DNA of 6,654 nt from Acidobacteriaceae bacterium (GTDB taxonomy: Bacteria > Acidobacteriota > Terriglobia > Terriglobales > Acidobacteriaceae), in the NCBI GenBank assembly GCA_030049955.1, contig JASIJX010000373.1, positions 1 to 6,654 of the forward strand, in the 5' to 3' direction. Of this stretch, positions 1 to 5,563 are shown piece after piece. Every line of letters begins with the position of its first letter. Within the stretch, counting starts at the first letter, position 1. Below the pieces are notes generated by a model, which saw only the letters and a list, made by a program, of their open reading frames with translations, was not told the DNA's origin and searched no databases. A program made the position numbers and the translations under genes.

Positions 1-15
1 ATTCGCGAACGGCCG

Positions 16-279
16 CTACGCCGCCGCAGGCTCCGGCTCCGGAGGCGGAGGCGGAATGAGCGGCAGCTCTTCCGCCAGGTCCAGGCCCGCGGCCTGCAGC
101 AGTTTGCTTACGGCTGCAGCATTCAGCCGCGTAGCGTCGAACTCCACGCGCACTGTCCGTGCCGCGGTATCCATCACCAATTGCCGGATGCCGTATACAT
201 CGCGCGTGCGCGCCATCGCCATCGCCACCTGGTCGGTGGGCGGCGTGACATAGCGAAACAAAACTTCCAACTGCGTCAT
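16..279 (-). CDS. Small HMA-like (ferredoxin-fold) hypothetical protein with proline-rich tail
   Basis: I do not recognise this 87-residue protein as a named family. Residues 1-70 read as a compact alpha/beta domain: a strand at about 3-9, a helix at about 15-25, strands near 30-36 and 42-48 (VRVEFD), then a helix at about 53-64 ending in AAGLDL. That order resembles the betaalpha-betabetaalpha-beta plan of heavy-metal-associated domains, but the metal-binding CxxC is absent and the protein has no cysteine at all, so metal transfer is unlikely. Residues 74-87 form a Pro/Glu/Ala tail with a run of five prolines. There is no signal peptide or membrane segment, so it is probably cytoplasmic. It starts with ATG behind a weak AGAG and ends in TAG. 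It lies 110 bp downstream of the TlpA-like gene on the same strand, but a hairpin-forming repeat separates them, so co-transcription is uncertain. Coding-like composition and codon use support a real gene. Confidence 0.72.
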   Translation of the reverse strand: MTQLEVLFRYVTPPTDQVAMAMARTRDVYGIRQLVMDTAARTVRVEFDATRLNAAAVSKLLQAAGLDLAEELPLIPPPPPEPEPAAA

Positions 280-302
280 AGCTCTGATGATACCAACAGT
301 GG

Positions 303-386
303 TCAGTAATCAGTGATCAGGGATCAGGGTTCAGTTCTGCCGCAGCTAACAAGTTCTCTATTCTGATCCCTGATACCTGATCCCTG
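303..386. repeat. Two facing arrays of a TCAGKRA heptamer forming a long imperfect inverted repeat
   Basis: Bases 303-337 read as five consecutive 7-bp units: TCAGTAA, TCAGTGA, TCAGGGA, TCAGGGT, TCAGTTC. Bases 363-386 contain the same unit on the other strand (reverse complement: CAGGGA, TCAGGTA, TCAGGGA, TCAG). The arrays face each other, so 311-334 pairs with 363-386 at 21 of 24 positions around a 28-nt spacer. RNA from either strand could form this hairpin. It sits between the TlpA-like gene and the 87-residue gene, both on the minus strand, so it could attenuate or terminate transcription, or stabilise mRNA. No T-run follows the stem, so it is not a classical intrinsic terminator. It may equally be a member of a dispersed intergenic repeat family. 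Confidence 0.75.
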
Positions 387-389
387 CTT

Positions 390-881
390 TCACAGGCTCT
401 TGAGATATTCGCGAATCTCCGGGGTCGACCAATCCTGCGCGCCGATAAATTTGCGGCGGATGATGCCCTTGCGGTCGATCACGTAAGTTTCGGGCCACAT
501 TTCGGTGTGGAAGAGTTTGGGCGCCGATTCGCTTGGGTCGCGCACCGTGGTGAAATCGATATGCCGCTGCGTCAGGAACTGCGCATAGGCGTCGGGGTCG
601 TCGTCGATGCTCACGCCGATGATGGCCAGCTTCGGCATGTCGTGGTGCAGTTGGATCAGCGAAGGAGTCTCCGCGACGCACGGCGCGCACCACGTGGCCC
701 AGAAGTTCAGCAGCACCACCTTGCCCCGGTAATCGGCAAGATGAACCGAACTTACACCATCGTTGACGGTGAAATCCGGAGCAGGCGTGCCGGGCTGCGA
801 AGGCCGCGAGCCGCGATTGCACGCGGCGACAAGAACCACCGGAAGAATGAGAACAGCAGCCAGGCAACGAGGGAACCGCAC
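390..881 (-). CDS. TlpA/ResA-family thiol-disulfide oxidoreductase, lipoprotein
   Basis: Thioredoxin-fold protein expected to reduce disulfides outside the cytoplasmic membrane, as TlpA and ResA do, for example on apocytochromes or copper-site proteins. With a GTG start at 881 it has 163 residues: a signal peptide at 1-20 (RFPR, then a hydrophobic core) and a lipobox VAAC with the lipidated Cys21. A short linker follows, then the redoxin domain from about residue 33 (APDFTVNDG, the usual entry strand) with VVLLNFWATWCAPC and active-site cysteines Cys65 and Cys68. The cis-proline is Pro130 in MWPETYVID, where the preceding residue is an unusual Trp. Its length is normal for a single-domain TlpA protein. 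A TTG 13 codons further upstream would add residues before the signal peptide and overlap the divergent glycosyltransferase, so I prefer the GTG. That GTG has no clear Shine-Dalgarno sequence; an AT-rich TATTAT lies just upstream, so a leaderless transcript is possible. No cytochrome c biogenesis gene is in view, so the physiological partner is unknown. Confidence 0.9.
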   Translation of the reverse strand: MRFPRCLAAVLILPVVLVAACNRGSRPSQPGTPAPDFTVNDGVSSVHLADYRGKVVLLNFWATWCAPCVAETPSLIQLHHDMPKLAIIGVSIDDDPDAYAQFLTQRHIDFTTVRDPSESAPKLFHTEMWPETYVIDRKGIIRRKFIGAQDWSTPEIREYLKSL

Positions 882-886
882 ATTTT

Positions 887-892
887 TATAAT
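887..892 (+). promoter_or_regulatory. Candidate -10 element in the divergent tlpA-like/glycosyltransferase gap
   Basis: The 32-bp gap between the divergent starts contains a perfect TATAAT, inside an AT island in otherwise GC-rich DNA. It lies 21 bp upstream of the glycosyltransferase ATG. Read on the other strand, the same island gives TATTAT just upstream of the tlpA-like GTG. No good -35 hexamer sits at 16-18 bp spacing on either strand, so this is a half-supported promoter call. Confidence 0.3.
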
Positions 893-913
893 AACGAGAA
901 AGCGAGCGGGAAG

Positions 914-2110
914 ATGGCAAACGACAATCCGGGCGGCGGCAAGCCGGGCCAACAAAAAAAATCCGTTCTTGGTCTCGTGGACGAGACCGGCGCGCCTGTG
1001 CCCCACGCCGATTGGCGCGAGTATTCGCACTCCGCGCCAGGAACAGTCTTTGCGCAACCCGAGCCGGCCGAACTGATTGCGCTCACGGTCATCGTTCCGG
1101 CGCGCAATGAGGAGGCCAGCCTGGGCGATTGTCTGCGCTCGCTCGTCGCCCAATCCGAGGACATCTTCGCCCTCGGCCGCGACTGGGAGCTGATCGTCGT
1201 GGACGATCACTCCGCCGATCGCACGGCCGAGATCGCGCGCAACTTTCCCGGCGTTACGCTCATCACGGCCGGCAAACTCGAGCCCGGCTGGACCGGCAAA
1301 ACCAACGCCGTATGGACGGCGGCGCGGCAGGCACGCGGCCGCTGGCTGCTGTTTACAGATGCCGACACCATTCATGAGTTCGGCGACCTGCGCCGCGCGA
1401 TCCACGAAGCGGAGCGGAACAAAGCCGGCATGCTCAGCTACTCGCCGCGCCAACTGGTCAGCGGATTAGCGCAGCGCGTGTTGATGCCGCTGGTATTCTC
1501 CGAGCTGGCGCTGGCCTATCCGCCGGCCAAAGTTTCCGATCCCGCCCAGCGCATCGCCGCAGCCAACGGCCAGTTCCTGCTCATCGAGCGTGAAGCCTAC
1601 CGTCGCATGGGCGGCCACGCCTCCGTCGCAGACAAGGTGCTCGAAGATGTCGAACTGGCCTTCCTGGCCAAGCGCCGGCGCATCGGTCTGCGCTTCCGCT
1701 ATGCGGCCGACGCCGTCTCCGCGCGCATGTATCGCACCACCGGAGCCATGATCGAGGGCTGGACGAAGAACCTCGCCCTGCTCTTCAATAACGCCCTTGC
1801 CACGGCCTTGTGGCGCGCGCTGGATTTTTTACTTCTTTTTGGGCTGCCCATATTGGCGCTCGTACTGTGGGACGCCAAGCTCGCCATGCACTCGGTGGCG
1901 TGGCTCAGCGCCGGCTGGATTCTCGCGCTGCTCTGGGTGCGCACCCTGTTCCGTTTCTACGCGCGCGTGGCCAAGTCCAACTTTCCCTTTGTCGATTGCC
2001 TTATTGCACCGCTGGGACTGCCGCTGTTTGTCGCCTTGCTCTACAAAAGCTGGTTTCAGCACCGGGTGCTCAAGCGCGTAAGCTGGAAAGGGCGAAGTTA
2101 CGGCGCGTGA
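914..2110 (+). CDS. Membrane-associated family 2 glycosyltransferase
   Basis: GT-A fold, GT2-type enzyme that transfers a sugar from a nucleotide-sugar to a probably lipidic acceptor at the inner membrane. Of its 398 residues, 1-55 form a Gly/Lys-rich, non-membrane leader. The catalytic domain runs from about 57 to 285: VIVPARNEE (59-67), VVDDHS with Asp97/Asp98 for nucleotide binding, PGWTGK (124-129), the metal-binding FTDAD with Asp149/Asp151, NGQF (218-221), the acid/base region LEDVE with Glu244-Asp245, and GWTKN around Trp283. Three hydrophobic segments follow at about 303-319, 324-343 and 362-378, anchoring the C-terminus. The WTGK motif and this layout are shared with HpnB (hopanoid-associated) and CrtQ-like (carotenoid) transferases. 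No hopanoid or carotenoid gene is nearby, so the acceptor is undetermined. Unlike many relatives, it lacks a hydrophobic helix before the catalytic domain. The ATG has only a weak purine stretch (GGGAAG) upstream. A terminator-like hairpin follows directly, suggesting a single-gene transcript. Confidence 0.88.
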   Translation: MANDNPGGGKPGQQKKSVLGLVDETGAPVPHADWREYSHSAPGTVFAQPEPAELIALTVIVPARNEEASLGDCLRSLVAQSEDIFALGRDWELIVVDDHSADRTAEIARNFPGVTLITAGKLEPGWTGKTNAVWTAARQARGRWLLFTDADTIHEFGDLRRAIHEAERNKAGMLSYSPRQLVSGLAQRVLMPLVFSELALAYPPAKVSDPAQRIAAANGQFLLIEREAYRRMGGHASVADKVLEDVELAFLAKRRRIGLRFRYAADAVSARMYRTTGAMIEGWTKNLALLFNNALATALWRALDFLLLFGLPILALVLWDAKLAMHSVAWLSAGWILALLWVRTLFRFYARVAKSNFPFVDCLIAPLGLPLFVALLYKSWFQHRVLKRVSWKGRSYGA

Positions 2111-2133
2111 AGATGCCGATTTTAGGCATTTTT
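2111..2133 (+). terminator. Probable intrinsic terminator after the glycosyltransferase gene
   Basis: Immediately after the TGA, AGATGCC (2111-2117) can pair with GGCATTT (2125-2131), a 7-bp stem with one G-U pair and a 7-nt loop. A run of five T residues spans 2129-2133 and ends the element. The stem is short and only moderately GC-rich, so termination may be incomplete. Its position separates the glycosyltransferase from the pterin operon. Confidence 0.5.
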
Positions 2134-2199
2134 CTGAATCGACAGCCTGATTTTTGTGAAACTGCGACCGTTGAATCGCATCATTCCATAGAGGTTCTG

Positions 2200-2619
2200 A
2201 TGATCTTCCTCACCCGGCGAGCAACATTTTCCGCATCGCACTACTACTGGAACGAAGCCTGGCCGCCGGAAAAAAACCAGCAGGTCTTTGGCCGCTGCGC
2301 CAATCGCAACGGCCACGGCCACAACTACACGCTCGAAGTCACTGTGGCCGGTGAGCCTGACCCGGTGACCGGTTTTGTGGTCGATCTCAAATGGCTGAAA
2401 GATGTGATCGAGCGCCAAGTGCTTGCGGTCTATGATCACAAGCACTTGAATCTGGATACACCGGAATTTGCTCACGAGATTCCGACAACGGAGAACATAG
2501 CCGTCGCTGCGTGGCAGCGGCTGGAACCGGCGATTGGCGAAGCAGGCGGTGCGCGGCTCAATCGCATTCGTGTCTACGAAACGCCGGAGATATTCGCCGA
2601 ATACAGGGGTGAGGCGTGA
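2200..2619 (+). CDS. 6-pyruvoyl-tetrahydropterin synthase / QueD-family enzyme, copy 1
   Basis: Member of the T-fold PTPS/QueD family, which acts on 7,8-dihydroneopterin triphosphate (FolE product) to give 6-pyruvoyl-tetrahydropterin (PTPS) or 6-carboxy-tetrahydropterin (QueD, queuosine pathway). The 139 residues carry all expected sites: zinc ligands His14, His39 and His41 (NGHGHNY), catalytic Cys33 (GRC), Asp79-His80 of the catalytic relay (YDHKHLN), PTTEN at 95-99, and pterin-anchoring Glu127 (VYETP). The six-residue Cys-to-His spacing and the 46-residue Cys-to-Asp spacing match animal PTPS rather than E. coli QueD, where Cys-to-His is four. The ATG at 2200 is chosen because GAGG (2191-2194) lies 5 bp upstream; the frame stays open further upstream but there overlaps the glycosyltransferase. 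Its stop overlaps the GTG of the next, homologous gene, and folE follows. Whether it serves queuosine, biopterin-like or folate synthesis cannot be read from sequence alone; no queC, queE or sepiapterin reductase gene is in view. Confidence 0.92.
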   Translation: MIFLTRRATFSASHYYWNEAWPPEKNQQVFGRCANRNGHGHNYTLEVTVAGEPDPVTGFVVDLKWLKDVIERQVLAVYDHKHLNLDTPEFAHEIPTTENIAVAAWQRLEPAIGEAGGARLNRIRVYETPEIFAEYRGEA

Positions 2620-3023
2620 AGGCATATTTCGGCCGGCGCTATACGCTGAGCACGAGCCATCGGCTGCATACCGATGCGCTCACACCCGAAGCCAACCGCG
2701 CGGCGTATGGCAAATGCAACAACCCGCACGGCCACGGGCATAATTACATCATCGAAGTGCTGGTGGGCGGCCCCGTGGATGCGGAAACCGGCATGGTGGT
2801 GAACCTTGCCGGCCTGGACCGCGTCGTGCAGGAGCGGATCGTCGAGCGCTTCGATCATCGCAACCTGAATGACGATGTGCTTTTTGCAGATGCAGTGCCC
2901 ACAACCGAGAATTTTTGCCGCGCGCTCTTTGCGCTGGTCAAGAATGCATTGCCGGCCGGCAAGCTCGAGCACATCCGCGTGGAAGAGACCGAGAACAATT
3001 TTTTTGAGTATTACGGCGAGTAA
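2616..3023 (+). CDS. 6-pyruvoyl-tetrahydropterin synthase-like enzyme, copy 2
   Basis: Second T-fold PTPS/QueD-family protein, 135 residues, clearly homologous to its upstream neighbour but well diverged (very roughly a third of residues identical by hand alignment). The active site is intact: zinc ligands His15, His40 and His42 (HGHGHNY), catalytic Cys34 (GKC), Asp80-His81 (FDHRNLN), PTTEN at 95-99 and Glu124 (RVEET). The stretch TGMVVNL is close to the TGMVMNL of animal PTPS, with Asn where copy 1 has Asp, so this copy looks more like true 6-pyruvoyl-tetrahydropterin synthase than QueD. That is inference from motif similarity. It starts with GTG, sharing the four bases GTGA with the preceding stop, which implies translational coupling and joint expression. 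The two copies probably either form separate homohexamers with different products or assemble together. folE begins 36 bp downstream. Confidence 0.92.
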   Translation: MKAYFGRRYTLSTSHRLHTDALTPEANRAAYGKCNNPHGHGHNYIIEVLVGGPVDAETGMVVNLAGLDRVVQERIVERFDHRNLNDDVLFADAVPTTENFCRALFALVKNALPAGKLEHIRVEETENNFFEYYGE

Positions 3024-3059
3024 GGGGCCCGCACGGGCGAGGAACGGAGGACGGAGACA

Positions 3060-3683
3060 ATGGCGCAACCAATGGTTGTAAGCAAGTCCGCGGGCGGCAC
3101 TACAGAGGGACTGGGTACCTATACCATGCAGGAGATGTTTCGCGAGATCCTTGCGCGGCTCGGTGAGGACCCCTCGCGCGACGGCTTGCTGGCCACGCCT
3201 GACCGCGTTGCCAAATCTCTGGCCTTTTTAACCAAAGGCTACGAACAGGATCCGAAGAAGATTCTGCGCGGCGCACTCTTCGATGTCGAATACGACGAAA
3301 TGGTGATCGTCAAGGACATCGAGATGTTCTCGCTCTGCGAGCACCACATGCTGCCGTTCTTCGGCAAAGTGCACGTGGCCTACATTCCCAAGGGCAAGGT
3401 CATCGGGCTCAGCAAGATTCCCCGTCTGGTTGATATCTTCGCGCGCCGCCTGCAGGTGCAGGAGCGGCTCACGCGGCAGATTGCCGATGCCATCCAGGAT
3501 GCGATTGCCCCGCTGGGCGTGGGCGTGGTCATTGAGGCGCGGCACCTGTGCATGATGATGCGCGGTATCGAAAAGCAACACTCGTCCACCGTGACCAGCG
3601 CCATGGTTGGCTGCTTCCGCGAGAAGGAAACCCGCGCCGAGTTCCTCTCGCTCGTGCGCCCATCCGTGTCTGACGGCATGTGA
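3060..3683 (+). CDS. folE: GTP cyclohydrolase I
   Basis: Converts GTP to 7,8-dihydroneopterin triphosphate plus formate, the entry step to folate, tetrahydropterins and queuosine; a cytoplasmic homodecamer in known members. All hallmarks are present in 207 residues: [15 protein letters not shown] (36-50), the [10 protein letters not shown] block with zinc ligands Cys93 and His96 and catalytic His95, [15 protein letters not shown] (116-130), QERLT, and [10 protein letters not shown] carrying His162 and the third zinc ligand Cys164, then a C-terminal region with STVTSAMVG. The conserved zinc cysteines place it in the zinc-dependent type IA (FolE) group. Residues 1-20 are a variable leader. The ATG is supported by GGAGG (3046-3050) 9 bp upstream. 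It is the last gene of the operon with the two PTPS-like genes, whose substrate it makes, and is followed after 11 bp by the convergent end of the CHAD gene. Confidence 0.97.
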   Translation: MAQPMVVSKSAGGTTEGLGTYTMQEMFREILARLGEDPSRDGLLATPDRVAKSLAFLTKGYEQDPKKILRGALFDVEYDEMVIVKDIEMFSLCEHHMLPFFGKVHVAYIPKGKVIGLSKIPRLVDIFARRLQVQERLTRQIADAIQDAIAPLGVGVVIEARHLCMMMRGIEKQHSSTVTSAMVGCFREKETRAEFLSLVRPSVSDGM

Positions 3684-3694
3684 AGACAGAGCAG

Positions 3695-4525
3695 CTAAGA
3701 TGCTTTGCGGTGGTTGCCGCTCGCCTGCAAATAGTGCCTGCGCAGGGACTCGGCTGATGCAAGCGCGCGGATGAATTTGCGTTTCTCCACGGCTTGGATC
3801 CTCCGCAGCAGCGCTTTATCCGATTCCGTATCCAGCACCGTGTGGGCGATCTCGCCCAGTTGCTGCCAGTCGTGCCAGTCGCCGATCTCGTCTTTCACTT
3901 TGCCCAGCGCCGCAATCAGCTTTTCGTCTGCATGCGGAAAAAGCTGCAGAATATAGCGCAGCTCCTTTACCTTCAGCCGGAAGGAATGGATATTCCGCGC
4001 GTTCAGCCGGGGCCAGCGGCGCAGCTCTTCGATCAAGTCCGATGCAAGCGATCCGTCGCCATCATCAGACGCCAGTGCGCGTGTGACCTCGATGCGCGCC
4101 GGTTTCTTTCCTTCGGCAACCGACTTCACCGTGCGCACGAACTTCTTCAACTGCCGGCGCGCCGCTTTCCGCTGCTGGCTCACTGCGTCCATCAGATCGC
4201 TCGCGCCTTGCTGCCGCATGTTTCGCAGATGCTCCGCCAGCCGCGCCAGTGACCCGTTCATTCCATCCTGCGGCATGCCGAGCAGATCCGCCGTCAGCAC
4301 GTCCATGTCGCGCACGCCGCCCGCTGCCTTGCGCACCGGCTTGATTGTCTTCACCAACTGTTTGGCGGCTTTGCCATTCACCGGCTCGAGCGCTGCCACC
4401 ACAGCTTCAATGTGGCGCGCGCGCGTGCGCAGCTTATGCACTTCCTCCGGCGCCGGATCACTCGGCAGGCTCTTGAGCAGCTCGCGCATCTGCTCCAGCG
4501 GTTTTTCTATGCGGTTGAGCTCCAT
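3695..4525 (-). CDS. CHAD-domain protein
   Basis: An all-helical CHAD (conserved histidine alpha-helical domain) protein of 276 residues. Known CHAD proteins bind inorganic polyphosphate through a basic groove and often locate to polyphosphate granules. Visible CHAD hallmarks are the first conserved helix with EEVHKLRTRARH (28-39, His30, basic face), GGVRDMDVL (69-77), the second basic helix HSFRLKVKELRYILQLF (180-196), and LGKVKDEIGDWHDW (207-220). Lys/Arg content is high throughout. There is no CYTH triphosphate-tunnel domain fused to it and no ppk or ppx gene nearby, so its biological job is open. The frame extends 21 codons upstream to an ATG at 4588, but the ATG at 4525 is chosen because GAGGAG lies 7 bp before it. 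It converges with folE, 11 bp apart with no visible terminator, and diverges from truB. Confidence 0.9.
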   Translation of the reverse strand: MELNRIEKPLEQMRELLKSLPSDPAPEEVHKLRTRARHIEAVVAALEPVNGKAAKQLVKTIKPVRKAAGGVRDMDVLTADLLGMPQDGMNGSLARLAEHLRNMRQQGASDLMDAVSQQRKAARRQLKKFVRTVKSVAEGKKPARIEVTRALASDDGDGSLASDLIEELRRWPRLNARNIHSFRLKVKELRYILQLFPHADEKLIAALGKVKDEIGDWHDWQQLGEIAHTVLDTESDKALLRRIQAVEKRKFIRALASAESLRRHYLQASGNHRKAS

Positions 4526-4532
4526 GGCCTGT

Positions 4533-4538
4533 CTCCTC
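4533..4538 (-). promoter_or_regulatory. Ribosome binding site fixing the CHAD gene start
   Basis: On the minus strand GAGGAG sits 7 bases before the ATG at 4525, near-ideal sequence and spacing. No comparable site precedes the longer ATG option at 4588, so the shorter protein is preferred. Confidence 0.8.
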
Positions 4539-4555
4539 TTTAGACTGGCGCTATC

Positions 4556-4572
4556 GGCAAGCTTTGGCAAGC
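4556..4572. repeat. Short direct repeat GGCAAGC in the CHAD/truB divergent region
   Basis: GGCAAGC occurs at 4556-4562 and again at 4566-4572, a 10-bp (one helical turn) spacing, 31 bp upstream of the CHAD start codon. Two same-face copies between divergent genes could be a regulator site, but two 7-mers may also be chance. Confidence 0.3.
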
Positions 4573-4619
4573 CGCCGCACCTGCCCATCCGTGGAACTCG
4601 CCGAAAACGTTAATGCGAA

Positions 4620-4661
4620 AAGGTTAAGCCCTGAAGGTTAAGCCCCAAAGGTTAAGCTTGG
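4620..4661 (+). repeat. Three 14-bp tandem repeats upstream of truB
   Basis: Three head-to-tail units: AAGGTTAAGCCCTG (4620-4633), AAGGTTAAGCCCCA (4634-4647), AAGGTTAAGCTTGG (4648-4661). The first ten bases are identical in all three. A weaker fourth unit (AACGTTAATGCGAA, 4606-4619, 8 of 14 matching) may precede them in phase. Each unit contains AAGG, a Shine-Dalgarno-like core, and the last AAGG lies 6 bp before a TTG in the truB frame at 4658. This part of the 147-bp divergent gap probably forms the truB 5' leader. Confidence 0.8.
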
Positions 4662-4672
4662 ACCTGAACATT

Positions 4673-5563
4673 ATGAACGGTCTTCTTGTCATTGATAAGC
4701 CTTCGGGCATTACCAGCCACGATGTAGTCGATCGCCTGCGCCGCATCACCGGCGAGCGCTCCATCGGGCACCTTGGAACTCTCGACCCCCTCGCCACCGG
4801 CGTGCTGCCGCTGCTCTTGGGTAAATTCACGCGTCTGGCTCAGTATTTTTCCACCGCAGAAAAAAGCTACACCGGCGCCATATGCTTCGGCTTTGCCACC
4901 GACACTTGGGACGCCGAAGGACAACCTGCCGCACCCGACCGTTGGCCTGAGTTTTCCGGCAGCATCACCCTCGATGGCATCCGCAGCGTCGCCACGCGCT
5001 ACCACGGCGAGCTTGAGCAGATGCCGCCGCCCTACTCGGCCAAAAAAATCGAAGGCAAGCCGGCCTATAAGCTCGCACGCGCCGGCAAGCCTGTAGAGCT
5101 GAAGCCGGCGAAAGTGAACGTTGCCGCCTTTGAAGTCACTGCGCTCGAAGGCCGCGAGGCCAGCTTCGCCATAAGCATCAGCGCCGGCGGCTATGTGCGC
5201 TCGGTCGCGCACGAGCTGGGACAGGCGCTCGGTTGCGGCGCGCATCTCACGCAGCTCCGGCGCACGCACGCCGGAGCATTTACGCTCGATGACGCGCACT
5301 CGCTCGAAGAACTCCAGCCGCTCACCGGCAATCTCGAAGCGATCGAGAATCTGTGCGTGCATCCGCGCCTATTATTGCCGCATATGCCTGCCGTCACCGC
5401 CAATACCGAAGCCCTGGGCCGCCTGCGCAACGGCGCGCAAGCCAACCTGGCCGAGTTCTCGCAGGCGCCGCTTGTCAAAGTCTTCGCCAGTCAGCGCGAA
5501 CTGGTCGGCATCGCAAAACGCGTCGCCGGAACGCTCTTTCAGCCGGTAGCAGTTCTACACTGA
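4673..5563 (+). CDS. truB: tRNA pseudouridine(55) synthase TruB
   Basis: Isomerises uridine 55 in the T-loop of most tRNAs to pseudouridine; cytoplasmic, also reported to act as a tRNA chaperone in E. coli. From the ATG at 4673 it has 296 residues, a usual TruB length. Seen in order: LLVIDKPSGITSHDVV (4-19), the catalytic loop GHLGTLDPLATGVLP with nucleophile Asp38, the KSYTG/GFATDTWDAEG region, MPPPYSAKKIEGKPAYKLAR, and SAGGYVRSVAHELG (residues about 167-180) with the conserved arginine, followed by HLTQLRRTHAGAF. The last 60 or so residues form a small beta-rich C-terminal domain. The family-typical start MNGLLVIDKP favours the ATG. A TTG 15 bases earlier, with AAAGG in front, would add five residues and cannot be excluded. 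It stands alone here, not beside rbfA, infB or ribF as is common elsewhere. Its stop abuts the stop of the convergent esterase gene. Confidence 0.96.
   Translation: MNGLLVIDKPSGITSHDVVDRLRRITGERSIGHLGTLDPLATGVLPLLLGKFTRLAQYFSTAEKSYTGAICFGFATDTWDAEGQPAAPDRWPEFSGSITLDGIRSVATRYHGELEQMPPPYSAKKIEGKPAYKLARAGKPVELKPAKVNVAAFEVTALEGREASFAISISAGGYVRSVAHELGQALGCGAHLTQLRRTHAGAFTLDDAHSLEELQPLTGNLEAIENLCVHPRLLLPHMPAVTANTEALGRLRNGAQANLAEFSQAPLVKVFASQRELVGIAKRVAGTLFQPVAVLH

Noticed and set aside
303..386. CRISPR-like or attachment-site reading of the heptamer arrays
   Set aside because: The units are 7 bp with no spacers and there are no cas, integrase or transposase genes nearby.
882..920. TTG start at 920 for the TlpA-like lipoprotein
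   Set aside because: It would overlap the divergent glycosyltransferase start and add a non-hydrophobic stretch before an already complete signal peptide; the GTG at 881 fits better.
752..1453. 233-codon open frame on the minus strand opposite the glycosyltransferase
   Set aside because: It overlaps two genes with clear protein motifs (GT2 motifs on the other strand, TlpA signal peptide region), has no recognisable domain, and long antisense frames are expected in GC-rich DNA.
1810..2199. Upstream extension of the first PTPS-like gene, open for 130 codons
   Set aside because: The extension lies almost entirely inside the glycosyltransferase gene in another frame. GAGG placed 5 bp before the ATG at 2200 and homology both put the start at 2200.
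2188..2230. preQ1-I riboswitch before the QueD-like gene, prompted by AGAGGTTCT
   Set aside because: Only the first nine bases resemble the aptamer. The cytosine-rich pairing loop and the A-rich tail are missing, and the match overlaps the ribosome binding site and start codon.
3684..3720. Intrinsic terminator between the convergent folE and CHAD genes
   Set aside because: The gap is 11 bp and no stable stem with a T-run can be drawn across it.
4652..5362. 236-codon open frame on the minus strand opposite truB
   Set aside because: It lies wholly opposite the conserved TruB motifs and shows no domain of its own; treated as a shadow.
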